In this document: positions 39,401 to 50,100 of the stretch, one piece after another
Layout of the letters: every line of letters starts with the position of its first letter
How positions within the stretch are numbered: position 1 is the stretch's first letter
NCBI RefSeq assembly: GCF_011397635.1
Contig: NC_064756.1
Span: 32,664,996-32,728,995, forward strand
Length of the DNA: 64,000 bases
From: Epinephelus fuscoguttatus
Lineage: Eukaryota > Chordata > Actinopteri > Perciformes > Serranidae
Direction of reading: 5' to 3'
Position numbers and translations under genes: made by a program
Notes under the pieces: model-generated
Told to the model about the DNA's origin: nothing
The model's database searches: none
What the model saw: only the letters and a program-made list of their open reading frames with translations

Positions 39401-40006
39401 AGTCCCTAGGTACCATTTTGTGCAGTGCTCTCACGCAATTCCTGAGACTTGGAAAGTTAATAGAAATACTTTAATACAAATACATTGATATTAAATATAG
39501 ATTCTGAGCTGTTTTATAGTTTCCTTTTTTAATTAATTTTGTTCAAAAACATGATCAAAATTACCTAAATTCCCTGCTGGTTCTTACTCATCCTTTCCAC
39601 ACAGACTCGTGCACGACTGTCATTCAAAAGGCGCCCGCCCACGAGACAGCACAGGAGGTCAGCTGGAGAAGAGGCGGGAGCCTTTGGGAGTGCTCTGTCC
39701 CCATGTGAACTGAATAGCCCAAAGGAAAATGGGGACATGGACCAGGTATTCGAATACGGACAGTCGGCAAGTCTGAAAGAAGCCGATGAGAGGGACAGGG
39801 ACTGTGAAAACACAGAGGATGAGGTAGCAAAGAGTGATCCAGACAACAGGGGAGATCCGGAGGAGGAGCAGGAAGCAGAACAAGCCCAGAACTTGGAGGC
39901 TTTGGAAGAGGAACAACAGCCTTCAGAGTCTCGCCCTGCCAAGGAGATGGAGGAGGAGGAGGAGATGCCTCAGGAGAAGCACCAAAGAGGAAATGACATT
40001 GCGTGA
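21459..40006 (+). CDS. rcsd1: CapZIP-like protein (RCSD domain), CapZ-interacting
   Basis: Six coding exons in phase 0 throughout: 21459-21464, 36970-37053, 37247-37315, 37852-37920, 38809-39021 and 39605-40006, giving 280 residues. Exon 1 contributes only Met-Glu (ATGGAG/gtaac), which joins GATTCTCC to read MEDSPSKPSVAELAGRF, close to ASPSVAQLAGRF of human CapZIP. RRRPPCSLKL, FKIKVKNSAIIEKLQANL and ITFDSPPEGTTLPSFNK follow the human order. The basic block ARLSFKRRPPTRQHRR matches the capping-protein-interaction region. The C terminus is Glu-rich. CapZIP binds the actin capping protein CapZ and is a stress-kinase substrate in muscle and immune cells; many Ser-Pro sites are visible. It is shorter than human RCSD1 (416 residues), mainly in the acidic tail. 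The exon 1 assignment is inferred; exons 2-6 are firm. Confidence 0.88.
23738..23780. repeat. (GT)n microsatellite
   Basis: An alternating GT tract with one interruption (gtgtgggtgtgtg). Confidence 0.95.
24143..24490. repeat. Dispersed repeat with two internal similar 50-bp blocks
   Basis: The block at 24143-24192 (acacttgacaccgcgcttcc ... tacacctgcca) recurs at about 24432-24481 (acacttgccactgcacttcc ... tacacctgcca). It looks like a degenerate copy of a teleost dispersed element; the class is unknown to me. Confidence 0.45.
26890..27275. repeat. Dispersed teleost repeat, unclassified
   Basis: The ordered words gatgtcacccattggtgtgt, ccgtcaccatcttggtta, ggagccagaagtggccatt and, at the other end, ccatttgagaaactgcagtt and caccggaggctgctgcttgg are those of a repeat common in percomorph introns. 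No intact ORF. Confidence 0.6.
27370..27540. repeat. aagtaaaa-rich dispersed repeat
   Basis: cttaagtaaaaacactgatg, ccttgcattcaaaatgtact and tatcaaaagtaaaactactc place this with the family at 20.75 and 59.65 kb. It follows directly on the preceding repeat. Confidence 0.55.
29556..30542. mobile_element. Short DNA transposon split by a second dispersed element
   Basis: The outer ends are the two halves of one common fish element read on the minus strand. At 30542 it begins agggctgcaactaacaata with nearby cattatagattaatctgcct, and at about 29556-29630 it ends gattatcaaaa-like and attaattttctgtcaatcaa words. The middle (about 29632-30141) is different. It carries ggtttggcacaaacgtccat, ggtcaaggtccctgtgacct and gagacatttggtcagatact, and finishes with a minus-strand gcggcacggtggtgtagtgg. 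So one element was inserted into another. Both look old and non-coding. Confidence 0.6.
31724..32396. mobile_element. Palindromic MITE with TTAA ends, copy 2
   Basis: TTAA at 31724-31727 and at 32393-32396 brackets termini aaaggaatgcatcacac and gtgaagtattccttt, which are imperfect inverted repeats. Inward, ctcaagttatgttgaatttg faces gaattcaatgtaacacgtga. The inner words cattttacttccttgaacac and aggaactgct match the inverted arms of the copy at 7.8-8.1 kb. No transposase ORF. The TTAA target points to a Kolobok- or piggyBac-like mover; this is inference. Confidence 0.75.
34542..36323. mobile_element. 1.8-kb TIR DNA transposon with TTAA ends, partly coding
   Basis: TTAA at 34542-34545 and 36320-36323 bracket inverted termini agcagctgtgcagaactttt and (reversed) agcagctgtgcggaactttt. 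A second inner inverted pair carries the words tacaccggtgagcaacagct (about 35070) and tgctcaccggtgtatccctc (about 35594), next to ggtcagtac and gtactgacc. A minus-strand ORF at 35153-35449 (with SHVFDAEWARREAESSTPVL and NWKKHPGLQELMDSF) and an acidic start near 35516 (MDDFERDFEEFL, EPYLFEPEYTDEE) in another frame recall a protein family found in many repeated copies in fish genomes. The two parts are out of frame, so the copy is probably dead. Superfamily (Kolobok-like) is inferred from TTAA only. Confidence 0.7.
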
Positions 40007-40690
40007 ACTGTGAATATTTACTTCAAGAAAAAATATATAAGTATGAATAAATTATTCTTATGCTTTGATTGAAAAGAACTCTTTCAAAAATACTCAGAAA
40101 AAGTTCATCTGATTTTAAATTTATTGGTACCTGCTCTTTTTTTTTTTTTTTTGTCGCTCTGTCGCCCTCTCCTGGCCATCTACATAGCAGGTCTATAAAC
40201 ACTGGAGAGTTTGGAGAAGCAGCTGTTCTCTGCTCGTGGAAATAAGCATCAAAGTTGATACTGTATTCATTTTCAGGCAGAGGAAATTTGCGTCATATTG
40301 TATGAAGTCTGCATGACCAGACTCCTATTTTTATGACAAATAGCTTTTTTTCTTTGCAAATCAAAGACATTCTTATGAGTGCACTTTCTGTCAAAGGTAT
40401 CAGTTGTGTACAAATGACTGGATATACTGAATAGAAGTCATATATACTTCATATCTATATATATATATATATATATATTAGTAGATATATACAATGTTCT
40501 GTCATCATACCAAATCCCTGTCCTTTTGGTTGAACTTATGTACTTTGCTTGTCTAGTTTTCCTCCGACTGTCTGCTTGTTTTACATTTTGTATTCTACGA
40601 ACTATCTAAATCACAGTGCTACTGTGGAGGGGCTCAGGTCCTGGGCAGTTATGCACAGAAATGTTAAGAAAATAAACAGCTTCCTCCTGT
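40007..40690 (+). other. rcsd1: rcsd1 3' UTR
   Basis: Non-coding AT-rich sequence follows the stop codon. AATAAA at 40671-40676 is the likely polyadenylation signal. A T-run lies at about 40137-40153 and an AT microsatellite at 40455-40479. Confidence 0.65.
40455..40479. repeat. (TA)n microsatellite
   Basis: An uninterrupted alternating TA tract in the rcsd1 3' UTR. Confidence 0.9.
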
Positions 40691-42129
40691 AAGAAAAAGT
40701 TGAGATTGCATCTGTCTGGTCACATTTCTGAGTTGAACGAATCATTATGAGTCAAATTTGTCAATGTTGCAGAGAATCTTTATTCTGATAGGTCTGTCAG
40801 TAAATACGTAATGCTGTGACAATTATTTGTTGAAGACAATGTTTTATGTACTGGAGAGTCTTCGGTCAGATGATGCCTAAAAGTTAGTTGGCTTTATAGA
40901 GGTTGCCAGTGCTGATAAGGAAAGCCCTTGCACACCTATGGAACAGTCACGCAGGTTATTTAAATGACTCTCCCTGGTCCGGATTAACAGCTTTATTGCA
41001 ACTCTTCAGGTAAGACAAACTACATTTTGATACTTTTTACTAGTTCATGGAGTCCCATAATGTCCCACTGTAGCTCTGCTCATTTCAACGTGAGCTGAAG
41101 TCTTATCAGAATAACCGAAAGCACCTTGTGTGCATGCAGGGCCTTGGAAATCAAATACCAGAGGGTATTCTCTAGAACATTAAACATAAAGGGATTTAAA
41201 AGAAATCAGAGAATTTATATATATAAAAAAAAATAATAATAAAAAACTGATCTCCCTCTCTTTTTAGGACAAAATGTGCCTGTTCTTGAAGGCATTATAA
41301 GTATAGTATGAAAACCTAGTAAAAACTGTTAACCTCTGAAAAAAGTTTTTAAAAAAAGTACTGAAAGTATACTTTCCCGCTTTATTGAATTAACAACTAT
41401 GGCTGATTTTTGATACATAAACAACTTGGATTCGAAAAAGCACCATCACACCATCAGAGGCATCTTAACAAACAGCTTATTCATCATTCTATGACCTGTT
41501 TGTGAAATGCGAGCCGTCATATCAGGTTTATTATTCGCTTAAGTAAATATTCAATATGCCTAGTCATAAAATCCTCCAGGCCTCTACCTGGGGACAAAAT
41601 GGATCACGTCACGTCCGAACTTGAAATACCTTCAGGTACCGACAGTGCAGGTATGTGTCAACGTGCAGCTCCCTTTACATTCAACTCCCTACTGTATTTT
41701 AATAGTGACGCAGGTTGTGAATCGCTTTACAGTTACTAATGTCACTTCCAGGAATGCCGGACTTGGGTCATATCTGTTAATGTTTCCTCCCCCGGAGTCT
41801 TTACTTGACAACGCCTTCCGACGTCAGCTTCACCGAAACTTCAAGGAGCTCACCTGCCTGGCAGCCAGGGTGGGAAAAGACGAACACTGAGAGGAGACGC
41901 CAGTGTCCTCGTCCGGAAGAAAAACTTCCTCACGAGCTGACAGGTCAACAACATGTGAACTCGCGACCTGTTGATTTTCAGGAACTGTTGCCTTTTTGAA
42001 CCGCTGCTGGGACGTTTAGGGACCCGCGGACACTGCGGTTTCATTACTTAAAGTTATAACTGATAGGGACTTCCGGGTTGGGACTTCGGCTGAGGAACGC
42101 CTATACGGCACTGGGAGTTGAAAACTAGT
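40691..42129. other. Intergenic and c3orf52 5' region
   Basis: No gene is seen in the first kilobase. CpG-richer sequence from about 41740 to 42129 probably contains the promoter and 5' UTR of the C3orf52 homologue. I see no TATA box at a fitting distance. Confidence 0.45.
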
Positions 42130-45100
42130 ATGGAAACCAGTGTGGACATTGAGCTGCAGACCATCAAGACGAATGGGAACGATGGAGCAGCATATTTGTC
42201 TAATGAACGGGTGAGTTATTAATATTAGGGTAAATAAGTAAGAGTTTATGTTTAGTGGTTTGTCCAGTTATAATAATTATTATTATTACTATTATCATTG
42301 TTATTAATAGGCCTATTATTATTATTATTGCATAAGAAATAATAATAATAACAACAATATTAATAACCGTGACAACAGCAATAATAATCACCATCATCAT
42401 CCTCATAATATCTTATATCTACATCTATATAGGCCTACTAGCTACTACATCCCTATTTTCTTTCAGGTAACTAATTCTTAGTGGCTGCACTATGAAACAT
42501 AATGTCCTCGCCATTTTGCCCAAAAACTCCCACTGTGGTGTTTAGCACGTCATAGTAATATTAACTAATGTGGGAACAAAAATAAATATCATTGCCATAT
42601 ATAGACATGTAGTATTTTGCTTCCTCATGTGTATAAGGCTTCATTGTAACTGAAGTAAACTGTGTCCTTGGAGAGTTTTCATTTGTGTATGAGAAGCTTG
42701 CTTTGTAGCTGTTCCCATGACAGTTATCGGGTAACCGGATGTCTCCCGTTGCCTCCCTTCTGCTGTGCACATCTAAGTTTTAATTATATTATGTGACTGA
42801 ACCTGTGATTTTTGGTCAGACCTACAGAGGACACTCCACGTGTCAGAGCTCTGACCTTTCAGCTGAAATATATTGACTCTGTTGTAACTCTCATTATTCT
42901 GTTTAACACTTTATTAAATAACACCAAAGACAACTTGATCATTTCACTCTTTTTTTGTTAACGTCTGCCGTAACACCTAATATTTATAATATAATAATAA
43001 TAATAAAGTTTATTTGTATAGCCCTTTACAACAGCCCAGAGGGTGACCAAAGTGCTTTACAATAAAATAAAACAGCAAAAGAACACAAGTAAAGGACAGC
43101 AATAAAAAACAATAACAATAAAAATGTCCTAACAATCCGTCTTAAAAAGAAAGGTTTTAAGTTTTGATTTAAAAAGACCTAGGTCAGTGATGGTGCGCAT
43201 GTCGGGGGGGAGCTTGTTCCACAGTCTGGGTGCGGCCACCGAGAAAGCCCTGTCACCCCAATGTTTGTAATTGGACCTTGGGACCTCCAACAGACCCTGG
43301 TTTGACGACCTTAGGGTTCTGTTTCTGACTTGTGGCGTGAGAAGGTCGGATAAATAGGGTGGAGCAAGTCCGTTAAGAGCTTTAAAAACGAATGTTAAAA
43401 TCTTTAAATCGATTCTAAAATGGACAGGAAGCCAATGAAGAGAGTAAAGGACAGGAGTGATGGGCACGCGTCTAGGAGTGTTAGTTAAAAGACGGGCTGC
43501 TGCATTTTGCACGAATTGCAAGCGACTGATGGATGACTGGGAAGTACCAACATAAAGTGCATTACAATAATCTAGCCTTGAGCTAATGAAGGCATGAATA
43601 GCTTTTTCAAGGTCAGCACGATTTAGGAATGGCTTCACCTTGGCCAGAAAGCGCAATTGAAAAAAGCTTACATCAACCACAGTGTCAATTTGTTTGTCGA
43701 ACTTGAAGTTACTGTCGAACGTAACCCCGAGATTTCTGACCGTTGGACTGAGTTTCATTGCTGTGAAATTAGACATTTCTGTTTTCCCAAACACAATACA
43801 CTCTGTCTTGTCTTCATTAAGATGTAGGAAGTTGGATGACAACCACTGCTTAATGTCGGCAATAGCATTAGTCAGACTCCTATGTGCCCCGCTTCCCGTT
43901 AGGCCCAACGGTAAATAGACTTGGAGGTCGTCCGCGTAGCAGTGGAACAACAAATCGTGTTTCGCTATAATTGAACCAAGTGGCAGCATGTAAAGAGAGA
44001 AAAGAGTAGGGCTGAGGATCGACCCTTGTGGTACCCCACAGGAGAGAGAGATGCTCGAGGAGGACAGGTCACCAATCATTACTGAAAAGCTTCGATCGGT
44101 TAAGTAGGAAGTAAGCCACTTAAGTGCGGTGCCACTGATGCCAACATATTCATTAAGGCGAGATAGCAGGGTCGCGTGGTCCACAGTATCGAAGGCCGCT
44201 GTGAGGTCTAGCAGTACTAGGATCATAGGGCATTTGGCATCAACAGACAGAGCAACGTCATTGTGTACCTTCAGCAAAGCAGACTCGGTGCTATGACGAG
44301 ATCTGAAGCCAGACTGGAATTTGTCAAAAATATTGTTGTTCTCTAAGAATGCTTGTAGTTGTGTGAAAACAACTTTTTCTAGAACTTTGGACAAAAAGGA
44401 CAGATGGGAAACAGGTCTAAAATTTGATAGAATTGAGGGACCGAGTATTATTATAATATTTGCCTGCTTCCAGGTGACAGCGAGTAATGGAGATGGTGCA
44501 GCGTACAGACACCCTGATGCATCAGAGAGAGATGGGTTGCTGTTAGGACAGGTGAGGTTCCAGCAAAGGTTGTGGTCGTTGTTCATCTTATAGTTTTGTT
44601 CAGCTTTACAATATATTTGAATAACACATATTTTCTGTTTGGCATGGATTTTACATGTCTGTGTAAAAGACAAAAAAAGGAGCTGTCACTTACTTCCTGC
44701 ACTCCTGAAAGTGAATAAATCAACACACTGTCCCTAAATGATATATTGCATTCATACTAAGTAAATGAGTGAAGTAAGTGACATATGTCTGCTCATATGT
44801 TTGTCAGATTGATGGTTGTAATGGCGGGGTGGCCCCATCTGCCCATGCAGCAGAAGCTCAAGGGGATCTGGAACATAGATTTACTCCTCAAGAGGTATGG
44901 AGACTTTTAAAGAAAAAGTCCAAAATGTTGATTGTGGGGTATTTCCTCTGACACTTGTGATAAAGGAAGTGTAACTGTCATGTGATAACTCACTGCGTTA
45001 CTTTCCCATCCACCCCCAAAGAGGATAGTGAATCTGTGAATAACTTCTTGCAACTTTCGTTTTTGTTTTTTATGCTCTGTTAGTGTTATTTCTTGAATAA

Positions 45101-47135
45101 TGTCATATTAGAGTGATGCATATCTATCTTTGTATTAAAGCTGATAGACTGTGGCCCTATGTTTACGAAGCAATTCCATTGTGCTTTTAGGAAAGTGCCG
45201 TGTGCAGGGTAAAGAGAGAGCTAAATGAGGTTGTCTTCTGGAAAGTCAGACTATGGATGATCATCATCAGCATCTTTGTTCTCATCTTGGCTGTGATTTT
45301 GATATCGATGGCCGTGTGCTCAGGTAAGGTGTTGAGTGATGCTACATTTTTGTATTTACATAAATGCAGTGGAAAACTGGTAAAGATTTGAATTGCAATC
45401 TGTAACAAGGTGTTTTATCATACTTTAAAGCACGCATGTTACAAGGTCACAGACAGCTAAAGGTAAAAGTGCAAGTTATAATACAAGAACATGACATCAA
45501 AGCCTTTGTGCAATGAATCTGTAGACTATTTCAGGAGTGTGTGAAAACATTTCATTTTCAGAAGTTATGTTTTCCGTTTTGAGGCTTTGACCTATTTTCT
45601 CTTTGAGCAGTGATCCACGAGGACAAGGATGACAACTTTGACCGTTCAATGTTTAAAGTTCCTCAACATTTCCACGGAAGCTTCCAACTGCCCAATCAGG
45701 TCTTCACAGAAGAACTTCTCACCCGTTCCTCCAATGAAAGCCAAGCACTTGCTGCTGACCTTCAAGAAAAGGTTTATACCATTTCTGACTTGTATTTCAA
45801 ATAAAATACTTAAAGGTCCAGTGTGTAAGATTTAGGGGAGGTTTTTACTTGGAGCTGAATTATCCACAGAGGTTTCTTCCTCTTCAGAACAAATGCACCA
45901 GGTGATTAAACCAGTGGAAACACTAAATGAAGCAGTTTCAACTTAAAAAAAAAATCATCAGTGTTTTTCTGATGCTGTGGAGGGGCTGCTAACTATGGTA
46001 AATACAAATCAAGAGCCAGTGTTTGGTTTGTACGTTCTGGGCTACTGCAGAAAAATGATATACACTCAAAAAAACATGCTTATTAGCCTATGTTATATTC
46101 CATTTCTGCCAATATATCCTCCTAAATCCTACACACTCGACCTGTGATTGGTTGTGTTTATAGCGCTTTATAACTATATGGAACAAATATAGAAACTGTG
46201 GAATACAAGACAAAATTGCTATGATTTGCTTTTGTATACAGTATATCTTCCTGTCTTTTGCTAATAGGCCTACATCAGTTGTCTCCTAGCAACAGCACCT
46301 ACATTAGCATTATGAATAGAGGACTGACATTATGCTTATGACTTAACATAAAATAGCAGGGCATGGGGCATTATGTACAGTACGGCAATTACTTTGATTA
46401 ATTGAAATAGTCATGGTGAATAGTTATGTTTTTAAGGTAAGGGAGGTTCATTTTATTTACAGTGTATAGCTCATTTCATTAAAAATAAAAGGTCATGCAA
46501 CAAAAGCAAAAGCTTTTGAAAAAGAACGTAAAAGCGTTTGTAACTGAGATTGTAATGCCTCATGCTTCACAAAACAGAAACTTGTTCCTAGCTGCTGGTG
46601 CTGAAAGCCCCTTTTTGTTTCTGCCAGAGAATTTAAAAGCCCTCAGCAGCAGGATAAAGCTCTCAGTAAAGTGAAAGTAACACCCACCTAAAACAATTCA
46701 CTCTCATTGTTTGCTCTCGCATGTGTAAACCTGCCCCACCTAGCTGGCTGACCTCTACACATCCTCCCCTGCCCTGGGACGATACTTCTCCAGAGCTGAG
46801 ATACGTGAATTCAGGTAAACACACATCACACTCAAGCATTTTCCCACCTCTGCTACATGAAACCACTGGATTTAGCCTTTTGTTATGTGTACATTTTACA
46901 GGGAAAAATGTGTTGAGCTTCAGAGTTTCTGTTTCACTCTCTCCACAGGAACGGTTCAGTCATCGCTGACTACCAGCTGACATTCCTCATGCCCGAAGAG
47001 CAGCACTATCAGCTGAGAAACATCACTCTGAGCAGAGAGATGGTGTACAACGTGTTCAGACAGTTTCTCTACGACCAGGAGCCAGATGAGTCAGGACAGA
47101 TGTACATTGATCCAGTTTCCCTGAGCATGTTTTAA
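42130..47135 (+). CDS. c3orf52: C3orf52/TTMP homologue, single-pass membrane protein with SEA-like domain
   Basis: Seven coding exons: 42130-42210, 44474-44551, 44808-44894, 45191-45323, 45611-45771, 46744-46814 and 46949-47135. All splice sites are GT-AG and phases join to 265 residues. The order is an acidic N-terminal region (1-102), one membrane segment from about 103 (LWMIIISIFVLILAVILISM), and an ectodomain with NES, NGS and NIT glycosylation sites. LADLYTSSPALGRYF and the end IDPVSLSMF match human C3orf52 (LTDVYSTSPSLSRYF, LDPASLLLYE). RLWMIIISIF matches KLWMIITSIF. The ectodomain has SEA-domain form, with GSV(I) in FRNGSVIADYQLTF where SEA domains autocleave. In humans the protein is linked to hair growth and lipase H signalling; a fish role is unknown. 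Exons 1 and 2 encode similar short repeats. Confidence 0.88.
42276..42400. repeat. ATT/AAT-rich low-complexity tract
   Basis: Runs of ATT, AAT and AAC triplets in intron 1 of the C3orf52 homologue, with no coding character on the plus strand. Confidence 0.8.
42985..44455 (-). mobile_element. Young 5'-truncated L2-type LINE
   Basis: The minus strand is open from the truncated 5' end near 44455 to a stop just after LFKTDC at about 43129, some 440 codons. In order it has FRPVSHLSFLSKVLEKVV, FQSGFRSRHSTESALLKV, LLDLTAAFDTVDHATLL, SCGVPQGSILSPTLFSLYML, the catalytic HCYADDLQVYL, and the L2-type C terminus RLQFVQNAAARLLTNTP, LHWLPVHFRIDLKILTFVF and GDRAFSVAAPRLWNKLPPDM. The 3' UTR follows to about 42985 and ends in a TTATTA microsatellite, as L2 elements do. 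The intact RT frame indicates a recent insertion. It lies antisense in intron 1 of the C3orf52 homologue, about 20 bp from the exon 2 acceptor. Confidence 0.92.
45811..46143. mobile_element. MITE with 23-bp terminal inverted repeats
   Basis: The left end aggtccagtgtgtaagattt is mirrored by the right end (reverse complement aggtcgagtgtgtaggattt). The element is 0.33 kb, non-coding, and lies in intron 5 of the C3orf52 homologue, about 40 bp past the exon 5 donor. This family is frequent in fish introns. Confidence 0.8.
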
Positions 47136-50100
47136 GACACTAATGACAATGTTCACAAGCAAACAGGAAAACTGGTAAATCTTGCTTTCTTTGTTTTTTA
47201 AGTGAGACGCTGACTCAGTAAACACTAAGCTTTCAGTAAGGTGGTTGACCGTGGCATATGATTTGTCAGACTTCTGTGTAATTCTCCCACGAGTCTGCAG
47301 ACATTTTGCATATGATGCATCTTTAACCACAGGAAGCTATGTGGCCACAGTCACACAGGCCCGTTACGGCTGTAGGACATTATGATGACCTCATGACCTC
47401 TCAGACATTTGCCTGCTGTCAAACCATGTGGTTTAAAAATCAGTGTATGATACACAATTTTTCTATATTGTATTTGAGAATTTTTTGTGCTCGTCTGTGC
47501 CTTATTTAGCTGTAAGTGTAAGATTGTTGGCACACATATCAGTGCTGTAATTATTTACATTCATTCTCTGATAATCACTGTGATGTTATACCTGACCGTT
47601 TATACAAAACGTGGCAGAGTAAGTGTTTTTTTTAAAGGAAATACAAATGTATATATTTTCATATCAGTGCCATTATTTTCTGTCACCGGACAGCATTTGC
47701 AAACCAAAACTGTGGAACGGCCTGAATGCATTTGCATAGACAGCGATCAGACTGCAGGAAGATCAGCTGTAGAGAACTGTACAGGAAAATAAGCCAGCTG
47801 GTGGAGTCATTTTGGAAATAATGACTATATAAAACTACATATACTGTATATTCTACTGTTTACACAAAGGGTTAACCTGCTGTACTTCTAACATTCTTTC
47901 TGGCTGAATAGTAGAAAAAGTGCATGTCAAACATGCAAATGATGAAGTACTGTTTACTTTGTTTTTCTGTCTCTGTTTGGAGTCAACATTTGAGAATTTA
48001 CACTGACATTTTCCTCTTAAGGTGTGCTAGTAGCAGGTTGTTGCATTTAATAGCGCAGGCTGCATATCACATGTTAATCAGCTAGAGCCGTGTCAGTGTG
48101 TGAGACTGCAGCCTGTTTCCTGGCAGTGATCATGTCAACATGTCTGTCCTCTAATAAGATTACAGCTGTGATTAATGTTTGTGCCAAATGATCTGGTCAC
48201 AAACAGTCATTCTTCACAGCCACCAGATGGTTATTAATTAGTCCTCCCTTCAGCTGGTTACACTCAGCACAAGACTTCATGGAAAGAACTGAAGCTTGAG
48301 CCAACTAAGACACTAATTGCCATGTTTTTTTATCACTTAACATTTTGTGGTAAGAACTCATCTGTTCCAAAGGTGAAAGTAAAGGTTTGATTCAAATAAT
48401 AATGTGAGAAAATATGTATAAGGCCTGTAATTTCTCAAATAAAGAATATTTTTACAGATATTTTTCACAGCTGAAAGATGCAGTTAATTTGAAGCTCAAC
48501 TGTAAGGGTTATTAGTCATTCACTTACAGGAGTTAGTTAATCCTCCTTTTTTAAATGGGGCTTAAAAGATATGGTGTATTGGATTGGCATAGAATTTATA
48601 CTTGAATACAAGTTTTGGCATTATACATAAATTAGTCAGATGGCAGTGCACATAAAAAATGTTAACCCCACAACCAGCTGAGATTTATTAAGAAACTAAT
48701 GGCCATTCTGAAAAGGCAAAATTAGAGTCACTTGAAAATGTTATTGTGTATGACATAAATTCTTAATAGTACTGTATTCAGAAGGAAATACTGCTGCTAC
48801 TATTTTCCCCCTGGGCTTCTTTTTCCTGAAGGGGAAATGTTTGCACATGCCATTCTCAAATGCCCTTGTTGCATGATTGTCACATGCTGGTCAAAAGGTC
48901 AAGTTTAAAGAACATCAGTGGGATCCCGCTGAGGTTTCAACAGCTTATTACTGTACATAAAAACCAAATCAGTCCACCTGCTGCTGAGATAAACAAGCGT
49001 GAACCTGCACATTTCTGTTTAGACTGGATTTATTTATCAGATCGGATGACTTTAATTGACTTAAGCTGCTCTTTACTGTATTTAGGGTTTGGGAGGGTGT
49101 CTGTAGGTGTCTCTCTCTGTTTCATCAAAGTAAACACGACTTTATCTGTCTGCAGCAGTGAGAGATCATGTGCCATGGCACAGGGCAACGGCATGGATCC
49201 TGGTTGTGTATAGCTTTATAGTTTAATAGACGCTGGCTGCCTTCACTGTGTGTACTCACTGACGGTCCATCTCCTCAATCCTATTTTGAGAAATGTTAAT
49301 CGTCTAAAGCCAGATTTACTATAATAAGCCCCGTGAGCTGCGATAGCCCGGTTGGCTTAAACACTACTACTCTGTATCCATTATCATACCCATGATCCTC
49401 TGGTCTGCAGGGCCACACTCAGGTCAGTTATGCCACCAGTGTAGGTTAAACATACATTTATCTACTCTGGTGTGTGTCTTTGCTCAGGGTGTTTACTTAT
49501 TTCTGCTTACTCAAACTTAATAAAATCTACTCTGTAATGCCTTAAGTATAAACCTAATTTTCATGATAAGGCTTGGGTTAATGCCATTAGATTGATTGTC
49601 TCAAGAAATTCTTTAATAACCACAATTAAACCTGTTATTTTAGGGTCAGTGGCAAAAGAAAACTTTAAGCATAATACCTTTTTCACTTGTCATTGAAGGA
49701 AAGAAAACAAACATGAACACTGTCACACATCTCCCTGCATGTTGACATGACAGAAATGTTTGAGTTAATTTGACCTGCTTGTGGGCGCTACGGCTGGAAA
49801 GGGGTTAAAATGGTTTAACTCTTTGCAAATGGAAGGCAAGACCGGTCACTGTTAGAACTCACTGAACTCTGATCCGTCTGAAATGTTGTCTGTAAGCAGG
49901 AAGGGAATGTACTGAAAGGGAAAAAAGTGACTGTTTCAATCCTCTGCCTATGTATTTTTATGTCTTACTGTAGATTATAAAATACATCCAAAGTACAGTG
50001 CTTCTGATCTTGCGCTTGCTAACATGGTTCCCAATTTGTGAACATAGCTGCCAGGTAAACTAAAACGCAACATGCGTAGAGTATACTTTTATTGGACTGT

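Noticed and set aside
43129-44673. A 514-codon ORF as a host gene
   Set aside because: It is an L2 LINE frame plus a chance extension across antisense host exon 2.
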